A DNA stretch of 64,000 bases from Lithospermum erythrorhizon (Eukaryota; Streptophyta; Magnoliopsida; Boraginales; Boraginaceae). Made by a program: the position numbers and the translations under genes. The DNA lies in assembly GCA_019722365.1 (NCBI GenBank), contig JADFUC010001833.1, positions 672,411 through 736,410 of the forward strand, read 5' to 3'. Every line of letters begins with the position of its first letter. Position 1 is the stretch's first letter. The notes below the pieces were generated by a model, which was not told the DNA's origin, ran no database searches, and saw nothing but the letters and a program-made list of their open reading frames with translations. Positions 36,591-48,480 of this stretch are shown one piece after another.

Positions 36591-37570
36591 TGTGCATCAA
36601 GATATATAATGTTGTAGATTTGACGCCTTAGTTAGACTGCTGGTTGTAGCCTGAAGAATTCGCAATGCTTAATGTCGGTGAGCTGCAAGACTTTAGAGAG
36701 TGAAAATATGCAAGAAACTATACATGCTGGTGTCTAAATTCTCGGCCGATTGGGTTTAGGTGTGCTTGTTCTCTTCGATGGTGAAGTTGTAATTGGTTAC
36801 ACATAGAAATTATAACTTGAAATTTGATTTTGCATTAAATGGATAGATGTTTTGACTAATATTGGTATTAGTTCAATTTGATGTCACAACATTTTTTCAA
36901 GGTCGTGTTCAAACACCCCTAATAACCGGATAATTACCATCCATATATTTGATCTCAATGGCTATATGGGTTATCTCGCGTCACTCTCAGACACAAGGTC
37001 TTCCGACTTCCAAAACAACCGGATAATTAGCCGTTCCATAAAGTTAGATCATAATATGTGCGGAGAGCTGTTAAATACAGATCTTAAAATTATTAAATAT
37101 TGATCTAAAAAATATGATTAGATTATTATATCCCTATTATTTTTTATATGAATATTAGAATAATGAATCTTTTATAACAGGAAAATTGTATATTTTTTTA
37201 TTTAGATTCACTATTCAAATTGATAACTTAAATAAAATAAATATTCAAATCAACTATTCCTAAATTAATTAAAATTTTACCAAATTGAAGATACAAGACT
37301 TTTCGTGTGTACACATAATACCTGCGAACGATTAATTTTATCTAAACCTATTTTATTGATTATTATCGCTATATTAAATAAGTATTTCGAGACGATGTTT
37401 AATAGCCTACATGCTTCGGGTGACTACATTCAGGTGGGTTATGTTCCCAGTGTGTGTCATCACTCTCTCACTCTCTTTACTGAGATTCAATCACAAACAC
37501 AACCAACCATCATCATATTAATATGTCAAAAGAAATATTTATTTCCCTTCATGGTTTCTTGATTATCTTC
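36591..37570. other. CBP80 3'UTR and intergenic DNA
   Basis: The first ~250 bases after the stop are the likely 3'UTR. Beyond that the DNA is AT-rich. The phrase 'aaccggataattag/cc' occurs twice (about 36.92 and 37.02 kb). No gene is visible. The last part may include untranslated leader of the copia fragment that begins at 37575. Confidence 0.4.
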
Positions 37571-37574
37571 ACAA

Positions 37575-39060
37575 ATGGCTGCACTTGCTATTCCAGAAAA
37601 ATCAACTCTGGCTAATATCAAGAACAACATTGCTATTGAAATGACTCATACCAATTACTTTAATTGGCGAGGTTGTTTAAAAACTTTTTGAAAAGACATG
37701 GGATGCTTTGCTTTGTTGACGACACCATTGCTCCTCTTGAGCCAAGGCATGTTCAATATGCTCTTTGGATTCAGATGGATGCAACAATCCTAGGATGAAT
37801 TTCCAGTACTTTATCTCTTCCCATTCTAGAAGCATTTATCAATTACAATTGCCAAACTGCTCGCACTGCTTGGGTCATTATAGAAAAACTCTTTCAGGAT
37901 CATGCTGGCTCTACGCAGATGCATTTTTATCGAAAATTTTCAAAAAATTCGATGGAAAATGGCATTATGGATGAGCTTTTAACAAAGTTGCATTCACTAA
38001 CATGTCAATTGAAATATATTGGCAAGCCTATCACTGATGAAGATTTGGTTAGACAAACCTTATTTGCTCTACCATCTAATTATTCAGCTTTTTTTACTGT
38101 TATGACTACAAGACAACAATATCCAACCTTCTCTGAACTGCGTTCCTTGTTAATCAATGAGGAGGATCGTGTTAAGTCTAAGGCTCATGTTGTTGATCCT
38201 TTACATTCATCTTCAACTTTGTATTCTGATCGCACATCTTCAATGCGCCCTTCAAATCACTCTTCTAGACCATCTGGAGCATATACTAATTGGAAGAATA
38301 AGCCTCTTCATTCTTAAACTGGTGGGACGTAATTTCGCTAGCTCCAGTTGTTCTCAAAATGAAGGAATTCTGTTAAGGGAGAAGACAGGCCACATTGTCA
38401 AATATGCAACAAGTTCAATCACATTGCTACAACTTGCAGGAAGCAATTTGATCATGGATTGTTACCTAACAACTACCTCAACTTTGCCGCATGCAGATCG
38501 AGAATGATGATCATGTCACTTTTTATCCTGACAATGGTGCTAGTGCCCATATGACAGGTAATGGTTCTATTATAACTAATTTGCAGCCTTATTATGGAAA
38601 TGACATGTCAGGTTGAAACGGCAATTTCTACCCATAATTCATATTGGCATTGTTAAACTTACCACTACCGATTTTCTTCTAAGATATTCTTTTGGGCCTC
38701 AACTTAAGAAAATCTATTATCTATTCACAAATTCCGCTGTGATAACTGTCAGGACTGTCAATTTAACAATTTTCTTATTAAGACAAGAAGACTGTGTTCC
38801 TCTTCTCAAGTGCAACATCAAAGTTCGTTGTATCCCTTCTCGCTCTTATTCAATTTATTTCAAGGTATCATTCTGTCAGTTCGTCCAAATCACTACTGTA
38901 AAGACTTGGACATCCAGGAGATTCTGTTTTCTATTTTATGGTTCAAAATAAATTTATAGATTGCAGTAGTATAGACAATAATCATGTTTGTAATGTTTGT
39001 CATATCGTAAACAAGTCGCTTCCTTTCTATACCTCCTCAACTGTAATCGATGCACCTTTG
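37575..39060 (+). mobile_element. Ty1/copia gag-protease remnant
   Basis: Plus-strand frames show, in order, a gag start (MAALAIPEKSTLANI then MTHTNYFNWRG), the gag body in the open frame 37919-38317 (LTCQLKYIGKPITDEDLVRQ, LFALPSNYSAFF, PTFSELRSLLINEE), a CCHC zinc knuckle (CQICNKFNHIATTCRKQFDH, near 38.40 kb), the protease-like DNGASAHMTGN (near 38.53 kb), and a decayed pre-integrase part. Frameshifts and stops occur throughout. Integrase and reverse transcriptase are absent; the sequence stops near 39.06 kb where a different, C-rich sequence begins. Confidence 0.85.
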
Positions 39061-39064
39061 AATT

Positions 39065-41430
39065 AATAACGACGCTACCAGTCGCTCGGCGCTGGGGACC
39101 GCCCAACTCGAACACCGCAGTCACTCACTGCCGATGGATGACTCCAATTCTACAAACCCACCGCTAACAACAAACCCATAAAACAATATACAAATCTGAC
39201 AAGAGCACTAAGAAAAGAATCCATCGCGCCTTTCCTAACCACACACACTTACAACAACCTACAACAAACATCATGCATAAAATATCTACAACAACCATTC
39301 CGAATCCCAAAATACAACAATACGTACAACCGAATACAATCCAAAATAACGGCATCGCGGCGATCTACCGCCACCCGCCGCTTCACCCAGTTCTAAGGCA
39401 CGATCACTGAACAAGCCTCGACAAACGCTACAACACCACCGTCAACCTCGGGCACAATGAAAATGCCGTCCATAGCTAATATGGTGTGTTTCAGTTTTAA
39501 TATTTATCTCAAGAGTGACATTAACCACACTCGATTATGTAAATTTATGACCATTATAAAAATCATCCGTGCATTCATTGTCAAAATGCATAATTTATAG
39601 GCTCTTCAATCTAAATATAAATATTTCAATAATGAACATTCAACAAAGATATACTATGCATTTTCGAAAAAACAATGACAACAATACCAAATAAGTCAAC
39701 GCTATTCTATATGTCAACATGGAAGTTACACCACGACTATACAACTGTATTCACCTAACACTACAACTCACAACAACACTAACACTAATTAACTCCACAC
39801 TATTAACCTAATCGACTCAAACAACCGAGTCAACTAATCAACTCATATCAACTCGTATCAACTCATATCAACTCATATCCAATCTTTCTACAATCCAATG
39901 GGCGAGATAATCACTAACCTCAGAGGAGAAACTTAGTGTCCGCCGACATGTTTATCACCTAATCGTAACGAGGTACGAAAACAATACACCCCATACCTAA
40001 GTATAAGGTACACACGGATAACACAACTCACATACATCAACTCAAGACTTATATCGTAGTATAAGGCACAACACCGGTAGTACAACCCACACATATATCA
40101 ACAACTCCTCAACAACTTATGCTATGCCAATCCAACCAACAAGACACTTAAACATCAAATGACCAAAACAACAGAAATCAACCTATCCTAGAATACCACC
40201 TGGCTAACAACGTAATATCGCTTTCAATTTTACTTAGTCCACTTGTCTCTTCCCACGATCCGCTACTAATCACACATACCCAAAAATTTACAATTAATAC
40301 TTTTAACTTCAACAACTAATTCAACTCTTATAACAACTATAAACTCAATCATATTTTTATAACACTTAGATGCAATGGCTAAAAGTCAACCTAAAAAGTC
40401 AACTCTGCTTCCGAAAGTCAACATATAAGTCTAAACATCCTGTATTTCTTCCAAAAGTATAAAATTCCTGCTACTTAAACTTCATCAAACATGTCAACTC
40501 CAAATTCTACAAAAGTCAACGGAAACACGCAACTACATCAACACATTTCAACCCCAAAAATCGATTATTATGTTTTAATCCACACACCAAGCTACGATAA
40601 CTCTATACCATTTTAAAGCTTCAAACTCGAAGTCAACTCAAAGTCAACTAAAGTCAAACCTTCCATAATTCATGAAATACTCAAAAATCTTCCAACTTTA
40701 ACTCTAAATCAACTAGTTTAAAGGTCTAAGAACTTATTATTACAATTTAGAACGAATTAGCAAAAGTCAACTATCTCAAATCTCATGAAATACCCCAAAA
40801 GATTCAAGCTTTCTTACCTTGTTTCGTAGAGGAGGATGAGGGGAAGAAGATAAACCAAATTGTGATTCGTTGAACAGCGAATTCAAGAATTCAAGAAAAA
40901 TTCATGGTGGGGTGGAGACTGAATCTCTACCAAGGGGAAGAAAGTTTTTTATCATGAAATATGATAAGTATGAAATGATGATTTAGGTCATGTGGATATT
41001 TAGAAAATAAATTCAAGTTCTGCTTATCATATTTATTTCTCCACTCGTTGGCTTAAATTTAATTTAAAACGAATCCAAATATATTATTCTCATGACATAA
41101 ATTACTACCCATCTAATACTAGTCTCGGTATATCTGCTTTTATTTCGAAAGATTAGACTATTTTCGTCCCACAAACAACCTGATATATATAATAAAATTC
41201 TAATTGCTTAGCGCACGGGTTATTTCACCCACTATCTAATAAAATTGCCCTAAATCGTCTCCCATCACTTACTCGCCTGAAGCTTCCCCAATTCACTATC
41301 CAATATTTTAACATCTCATCATCAGCTCTTATTCTCGTATCACATGAGTTATATCACATTACTCAATCATAACTTTTCTCATCCTCATAATAATTCACAT
41401 GTTAACACATATTATAGCACAAATTTTAAG
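39065..41430 (-). repeat. Probable gypsy 3' LTR and flanking sequence
   Basis: This non-coding, C/A-rich block follows (on the minus strand) immediately after the end of a gypsy chromodomain at 41.44 kb, which is where a 3' LTR is expected. It contains repeated 'aaagtcaact' words. The minus-strand text 'aggtgataaacatgtcggcg' near 39.94 kb looks like sequence I associate with LTRs of large plant gypsy elements. I cannot fix the LTR ends or find a partner LTR. Confidence 0.4.
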
Positions 41431-41435
41431 AACTA

Positions 41436-42620
41436 ACCTTCTATTTCGAAAAGATGCGGATATCGATTTCTGACATCTTCCTCTCGTTCCCACGTAGCTT
41501 CCTCCACTCGTTGGTTTCACCACAACACCTTTAATAAAGCCACAACTTTATTTCGCAACACTTTTTCCTTTCGATGAAGAATTTTCACCTGTTTCTCTTC
41601 ATACGTATCCTGGGCTCAATCAAGCAAGTATCTGTGATACGAGATTCATCTCGAATATATTTCCTTAAACACTTCATTACTACTTAAATACATTATGAAT
41701 TCTCTCCAATTTCTGTGGTATGACTCCGGACCGGATTTACCGGATTTGGGCAAAAAATCCGAAACCGATTGATATTTGAAAAGTTGAAAAAATCCGGTCC
41801 GGTTATCCGAAATCCGGTCGACCGAATATCCGGATTTTGGAACGCTTTATCATGCATTTTTTTATTAATTTTGGGCCGATTTTAATAAACTAAAATTAAT
41901 AAACCGACATAATACAAATTAATAAACTAATTTGACTCAAGTAGCGCCTGAGTCGGCAATCGGCAAAGAGGGGGTGGTGAACGGTAGCCCGTAGGGGTTT
42001 TTATTTTTGCCGGGCGTGAACGTCATGCCACGGTCCGCCAATGTCAATCGCGTGGGGGTGGGATTGTTTGGCGGGTTGTTTTCTCACAAGCAGTTCTACA
42101 AGCTTCTCGAATCGAAAGGGGGGTCAGGGAGAATTGACAATACGGAGAATGGATGGGGCCCATCCAATGGTCAATATGACCCAGTGTCGCAGAATTATTT
42201 CGGCCATTTATGACGCCAGACGCTTATAATTTTATTTAAAATAATTAAATCCTACCGTCTGCATCGAGAATCGATCCGTCCGTTCATCCAAATATCCGTT
42301 AAAAATCGTCCGTCCGCCGGCTTTTTATCCGGTACCAGCTCTGACCGACCGGATCTCGACAAAAATCGGATTTTTATCCCAGTCCAACCGGCCCTACTCA
42401 CCTCGAGGCAAGCAACGATAGCCACCGGACCAACTTTATCCAAAATCTCATAGGACCATATATTGCTGACTAAATTCTCTCTTCTCGAATCTCAACACAC
42501 CTTTCCACGGGGATATTCTCAAGAACACTTTATCACCAATTTCAAACATTAAATCTACTCGGCGACGATCTCACATTCATTTCATTCAAGGCCACTTTCA
42601 AATGTTAGGATGGCATGGTT
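41436..42620 (-). mobile_element. Ty3/gypsy (Tekay/Del-like) pol 3' end, interrupted by a hAT-like element
   Basis: On the minus strand, 42.60-42.42 kb gives the integrase C-terminal pieces MFEIGDKVFLRISPWKGV and (after a frameshift) KVGPVA followed by YRC.LP. After a ~700 bp interruption, 41.70-41.44 kb gives LERIHNVFHVS, then RKYI, then a chromodomain VEEATWEREEDVRNRYPHLF. In intact chromoviral gypsy elements 'VAYRLALP' and 'IHNVFHVSMLRKY' are consecutive, so the interruption marks an insertion. Stops and shifts show it is dead. Upstream pol is missing. Confidence 0.8.
41709..42410 (-). mobile_element. Internally deleted hAT-like element inserted in gypsy pol
   Basis: Both ends are dense in 'ccgg' words: 'ggaccggatttaccggattt' and 'aatccggtcgaccgaatatc' on the left, 'accgaccggatctcgac' and 'cgtccgtccgccgg' on the right. 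The interior, read on the minus strand, has 'ataaaaacccctacgggc' and 'tttgccgattgccgactc' plus 'agtttattaattttagttt', matching the left part of the larger hAT remnant at 16.6-17.1 kb. No transposase is present. It interrupts the gypsy frame between VAY and LERIHN. Confidence 0.65.
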
Positions 42621-42661
42621 TTGCAAGAAATCAATTATAGTAAAAGTATCAAACAAAATGT

Positions 42662-43030
42662 TCAATTAATTTCAACTAACGTCTCAATCAAATGGGAAAC
42701 AACAATTTTATAATCTAATAGGCTATCACTGGGATCAGAAGAGGCCATTATTACTTTCTTTATCGTGTTTATTACAAGAATGAAACTTATATTTATCACT
42801 GCACTATAATTTATGAAAATCATAAAACTGTCTTGCATTCTACACATTATCCTGAGGTAATCACATTCAAAGTTATTATTATTATTATAACATGAGTTAG
42901 TATGAAAATAATTTTTAGTATTTACCTTTGAGAAGGGTAATCTCACTTCGTTCACCCAACATTCTAAGGCCTTGAGCATATATACTTCACAATCATGACA
43001 ATTGTCTTGCTTAGGATTATCAAGTACCAA
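42662..43030 (-). pseudogene. Ulp1-like cysteine protease fragment, possibly transposon-borne
   Basis: The minus-strand frame reads QDNCHDCEVYMLKALECW. The spacing Q-x4-DC-x-V and the following LK-x-LE resemble the catalytic Gln/Cys block of Ulp1 (C48) proteases (usually Q-x4-DCGVF), here with Glu in place of the usual Gly. Such domains are often carried by plant Mutator-like or CACTA elements. The His and Asp catalytic parts would lie upstream and were not found. Tentative. Confidence 0.35.
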
Positions 43031-44410
43031 AAAAGCTTTCCAATCGGCCTTTTAAGTTTTGGGGTTCGGTGGACGGTTCGTTAGTCCTGTCCGGTTCGGC
43101 CCATGTTCATTAGGCCTAACTTCGTTTCGTTATCCACTTACTAATGAGGTAGGGTGGGCTAATATTTGAGCCAAAGAGTTCATCCAAACACACACGCTTG
43201 TTATGGATTAGGTGGACGGTTCGAATTACGTTCGGCACACGTTTGTTAGTGGTTCGTTAACGTAACGAACGTTCGATACATAGACTTTAAGTTGGTTTCC
43301 CCTTGTCTTATTAACAGACGTCCTTTTTGTGTAACCGGCCGGTAACTAGCATTATTTAAATATTGACCATTGGAGTAAGTTAGTTGTTATTAGTAGACGT
43401 CCGCTTAGACTAATCGTACATCCGGTTCACAAAAACTAGCCATTTTTTCCCTCCTATTAATAAAGAACCCACTACTTTGGAGTAAGATAGTTGGGTGAAC
43501 AGGATGTCCAGTGGACTGAGCAAAATTCGGGTTCGCTTCGGCACACTAACTAGTGGGCCAGAGGGCCGGAATGGGCCTCAATAATTTCATGATGTGCCAT
43601 TCGCTTTCGACACACTAAGAAGCCATCCTTCGATGGACATAGAGGTGGGCCGTTCGAGTTCGGTACTTAACGGACGTGTGCAACACCATCTGGCCCACTT
43701 CGTTAGCCACATCTAGTTGAGAGGTTCTTCATCTCCTCCAAAATTAGTTTCAATTAACTTCAATTTATTTGATTGTTTTGTTCAACATTTTCAATCTTGT
43801 ACCAAAACAATTGTCACATTATCTCAATACATATTCAGCTTGAATCCAGTGCTGCCAGCGGTTGAGTAATAGGGTAAAGGTTAATCGAGCTGAACTCGAA
43901 TATTTTTTTCACTCAATGAGTAAATCCGACCTGCTCGACCTATTATCCAATAAAAAATGAAAATAAAATAAAATATATTTTGATAAAATAAAAACTAACT
44001 TCTCGTATAGATGGGCTTTAATCAGACCTAATTATCACTATTGTGGTAAACGGAATAATCTTCTAACAGTTTGGTACTCGATCCAAAATAATCTACTACT
44101 CTACTCTCCACCCGAAATTTGATCTTGTGAAACTCGACTATGATTTATTGCTCGATAGCATAAACAACCGACTAAATGTCCGATTCAATAAAACGTCTAA
44201 CCAACATTAACACGATAGACCTCGACTCGAACTCTACTATTTAACAGCCCTAGACTCACTTATGGTTAGAAGAGCTTTTCCCTCTTTTGTTAAGTAGATT
44301 CTTCCCTGTTTTCTGTTCAAATTTGTTAATCTTGTCCCAAAATAATTGTCACATTTGCTCAATATATATTATAATCTTCAATCAATACAAACTTATTACA
44401 ACCTTTTACA
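43031..44410. other. Intergenic DNA with 'ggttcg'-rich transposon-like ends
   Basis: About 43.03-43.72 kb is rich in 'gttcggtggacggttcg' and 'ggtgggccgttcgagttcgg' words near both ends, which suggests a small non-coding element. From 43.75 kb the sequence is AT-rich and leads into the helicase promoter; an AT-rich TATA-like run lies at about 44.36 kb, 50 bases before the ATG. No gene is visible. Confidence 0.35.
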
Positions 44411-47400
44411 ATGTCTGAAGTTCACCATGTTGACCAAAATTTCTCCTTGTTCTCTCGCAAAAAACCCTCAAAAACTCCACCCTTTTCCACCACCATTGAC
44501 ACACCTCCAATAACGAAAAAATTAACAAAGGAGACAAACCCAGATCCCGAGTCCTCGGATTTCTCGAAACTGGGTTTGTCAGAGTGGGTGCTGGAAAGCT
44601 GCAAAGAGCTTCGAATGAAGCAACCAACCCCAGTCCAACGCCACTGCATACCCCCCATCCTCTCGGGCCAAGACGTGCTCGGTCTAGCTCAAACCGGGTC
44701 AGGCAAGACCGCTGCATTCGCCTTACCCATTCTCCATAAGCTAGCAGAAGACCCCTATGGAGTATTCGCATTAGTGATCACCCCTACTCGGGAATTGGCG
44801 TATCAGCTTGCTGAGCAGTTTAGGGCATTTGGGTCAGGGTTGAATTTGAGGTGTAATGTGATTGTGGGAGGGATGAATATGCTTGAGCAAACTAGGGCTT
44901 TATTGCAGAGGCCTCATATTGTTATTTCTACTCCTGGGAGGCTTAAGGTGCTTATTCAGGATAATTCTGATGTTCCTCATGTTTTTTCAAGAACTAAGGT
45001 AATATTTCTTTTAATGTATGTATCCCGAAATGATTGTCCATTTTTGGGTTTTGTTTGTTGGATGAATATTTGTATATATGTTGTGTGAAAAAGATGACAA
45101 ATTTTAGTATTACTGATGTGTTTCAAGAACTAAGATATGGAGTAATAAGGAGTATTAATATCGTTTGGATGCTTTTTAATTTTTCGAGGTGAATAGGGTG
45201 AAACGTATTTAAAAATAGCATTCATCTCCATTACCCTGAACACCTTTTAAACCCCCAAAACCAACGGACCATTAATGTTATTTCGACTCCTTTGAGGCTT
45301 AAGGCCCTTATTCAGGATATCCCTGCTGTACTATTCGTTTTAATCTTTCTTGTTTGTTTTGCATTGTTAATGTTGTACTTGCTACATCCCAAAAGATTGT
45401 CCAGTTTTAGGTTTTGATGGTTGGATGAATATTTGTATATATGTTGTGTACTTTTTTGTGTGAGAAAGATACCAACTTTAGTATTAACATGCTAATTTAA
45501 TTTTACTGCATTGGATGTAGTATTCGTTTCAATGTATATTGTTTTGTTTTGCATTGTTAATGTTGTACTCTCTACATCCTAAAAAGATTGTCCAATTTTG
45601 GGTTTTGATGGTTCGATGTATATTTTTATACGGAGTATATTTTTTTGTGAAAAAGATAAATAAATTTTAGTATTAACATGGTAGTTTGATTCAAATTAAT
45701 GTTGTGTGTCAACTGAAGATTCAAAGTTTGTTAATTTTGATCATGCGAAAATCAACTTGGACAATCATTTTGGGATGGATGGAGTATTTAATGAAGCCCT
45801 AAAATCGGTTCTCTGAAGTCCTGATAATATTAGTATATGATAGTTATAGTTGTCGGTTAGTTTGAGGACATTCACTATGTGCCCTGGGGTACTGGAGATC
45901 ACCAGTTTATGCTATTTGATTATTGATTTTCAGAATAGCTAAAGATATAATAATATATGATGGTTAGATTGTCCTATAGGAACTCATTAGGACTATTAAC
46001 AAAACTTTAGCAAAATTCTTAAGAGCAATGCTTTTATTTGCCTCAGGGTTATAAGATGACATATGCTTTTGATTTTGTGGCTGAAATACAATTAAGATGC
46101 AGTAGTATACCTCACTTGACGCAGTTGACAGTTCTATCCAGTTTGCATACCCTCATTATTTCTATAATCTATCTGTATTCTGCAAACACATAATTCTGCA
46201 CTCTGTACATCCACATTATGTTGTTTCTTTCGCCATCTTACGAATGTTCTTATCCCATGTAAGATGCCTAATTATGATGTGATTTATTAACTAGATGAAC
46301 TTATTATGATTATTTCAAGTCGTGGTAAGATGAATATGAATGATGTTGCATATTTAAGTATGAGTGGTCATATGTGCCATTTGATTTTGTAGTTTCTAGT
46401 TCTTGATGAAGCCGATAGAGTTTTGGATGTCGGCTTTGAAGATGAGTTGAGAGCTGTATTCCAGTGCTTGCCAAAGAATCGGCAGACATTACTTTTTTCT
46501 GCAACAATGACTGCTAACTTGCAGACATTACTTGAGCTTTCTGCAAACAAAGCATATTTTTATGAAGCATACGAAGGTTTCAAGACAGTAGACTCTCTAA
46601 AGCAACAATATGTTTTTATTCCCAAAAATGTGAAAGAAGTTTATCTGCAGTATATATTGTCCAAGTTGGAAGACATGCATGTGCGGTCTGCTATCATTTT
46701 CGTCTCTACTTGCAGGTATTCTTTATATTCATTCTCTGCTTGTACAGTATTACTTTTCATTTACATTAGATATATAGTTATTGATGGATGTTGATTTTAT
46801 TTTAATCTTAATAAGGCCCAATTTAGGACTTACTGTTCCATTTCCATTTCCAATTTGATTTTTATACTTTGTTTTCTGATGACTACGATTAGCTTCCTGT
46901 CTATCTTTTTTATATAGCTAATATGTGCCTGAATGTATCAAATTTTTACTTTAGTAACAAATCCATGAAGCGGGCTTGCATAGCATTATATATATTTACT
47001 TAGCACACAGGGGTGTTTCAACTAAGTTCCAGCATAGGAGCGTTAGGCTATTGACATATGCTTCTGTGTTTTCAGTTTAACCTTTTTTTTTGTCTATGTT
47101 TCTAATTGAGCAGGAGTTGTCAGATGCTAAGTTTATTGTTGGAAGTGCTTGACATAGAAGCTTCAGCATTGCATTCATTCAAATCTCAGGCTCTTAGGCT
47201 CTCTGCACTACATAAATTCAAGTCTGGACAGGTCTCAATACTGATTGCAACTGATGTAGCGAGTCGTGGTTTGGATATCCCAACAGTTGACCTGGTTATA
47301 AATTATGACATTCCAAGGTTTAGTGCTGATCTCATTTCTGTCTATTTAATGAAGTGTTACAGTGTCCATTTACCATAACATGATAATATTTCCTTGTCAG

Positions 47401-48085
47401 GTTTCCTAGGGATTATGTCCATCGTGTAGGACGTACTGCTAGGGCAGGAAGGGGTGGCTTAGCTATTAGCTTTACTACCCAGGTAATAAATCAGATTCAA
47501 TCTATCTTTTCGGCTGTGTTTTGTATAGTATATTGTGAAAAAGTTTGTTTGCTGTCTTGTTGCTGATGAAAAGAGGAGAAAAGTAGAGTTAAGATCTCGA
47601 TCTCCACTGATTTTTTATGTTTTAGTTTTATTCACCTCATAGATGTGTTGCAGAATGATATCAACCTTATCCACGGAATAGAAGATGTGCTTGGGAAGCA
47701 GTTGGAAAAATATGAATGTCAGGAGAAGGAGGTCCTTGCTGATATTACACAGGTAATCAGCATGATAATTCTACATGATTTAGGAGTCTTGTCTACATTC
47801 TGCTAATCTTCACTTCTGCATTCGACTCCTTGTGTAACCAATTCTATTCTTTCATTCAAGAATATGTATTGCTTCAAAGTTGGTCGTCATTTCATCTTTG
47901 ACATCTCTTGCATGCAGGTCTATAAAGCCAGACGTGTTGCGACAATGAGAATGATGGATGAAGGTTTCGAGGAGAAAGAGAAAGCGCGAAGAGCTCAGAA
48001 GAATAAAACACTGGCCGAGAAAGGACTACTAAAGAAACATCATAAGCGGAAAAGAGAAAGATCTTCCATAGAAACCGGAAACTAA
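44411..48085 (+). CDS. RH36: DEAD-box ATP-dependent RNA helicase, DDX49/Dbp8 type (plant RH36)
   Basis: This is a putative nucleolar RNA helicase for 18S rRNA maturation. Exons: 44411-44998, 46393-46715, 47114-47317, 47401-47482, 47654-47752 and 47918-48085; 487 residues with all phases closed. Motifs in order: Q motif region [10 protein letters not shown]...QPTPVQ (51-76), motif I AQTGSGKT (93-100), Ia PTRELA (125-130), GG (153-154), Ib TPGR (174-177), II DEAD (201-204), III SAT (232-234), [13 protein letters not shown] (349-360), [15 protein letters not shown] (379-391). The C-terminus is short, Lys/Arg-rich and starts [15 protein letters not shown], as in the Dbp8/DDX49/RH36 subfamily. In Arabidopsis RH36 (SLOW WALKER3) is needed for female gametophyte progression. 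All helicase motifs are intact. It runs convergently towards NF-YC, with 395 bp between the two stop codons. Intron 1 (1.4 kb) contains MITE copies. Confidence 0.95.
45000..45784. mobile_element. Tandemly duplicated Stowaway-like MITE sequence in helicase intron 1
   Basis: The best-defined element is 45568-45784: TA, then CTCTCTACATCCTAAAAAG, ending 'aatcattttgggatggatgg' + AG, then TA. A partial copy starts at 45378 (CTTGCTACATCCCAAAAGAT) and another near 45.02 kb ('tatcccgaaatgattgtcc'). The unique flank 'ttgttttgcattgttaatgt' precedes both the 45378 and 45568 starts, so a ~190 bp block containing flank plus MITE start was duplicated in tandem after insertion. Confidence 0.7.
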
Positions 48086-48480
48086 AACAGAGGAAAAGAT
48101 TCACAAACAACTTTATTGCCTCTGGGCTGTGACTACGTTCCAGGAAGCCTGAGGTTAATTTTGTAGCTAGTTGCATGATTTAGATGTTTTTGTGTTCCAT
48201 AAAATTGTGTTGTATACACTCCAATTTAATTTAATTGATATTTTCTTCGTTTCGAGTTGAATCCTTAACATCCATATACTTTTAATATATGAAATATACA
48301 AATGTTCAGATTATGACTACCTCAAAAACATTAAAACGTTTCTACGTCACATTTGCCTCCACAATGGCTTTAACAATATAAATTACAACAGATATTATAC
48401 ACACATTTGACACAGAAGACATAATAATATTATACACATTGGACATCTTCCTTACATGTCCATGGTACAGACTCTTGCAT
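48086..48480. other. Convergent 3' region between helicase and NF-YC
   Basis: This holds the 3'UTRs of both genes. AT-rich signals such as 'aattgtgttgtatac' near 48.2 kb and 'tttaatatatgaaatat' near 48.28 kb could serve polyadenylation. No other feature is visible. Confidence 0.45.
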
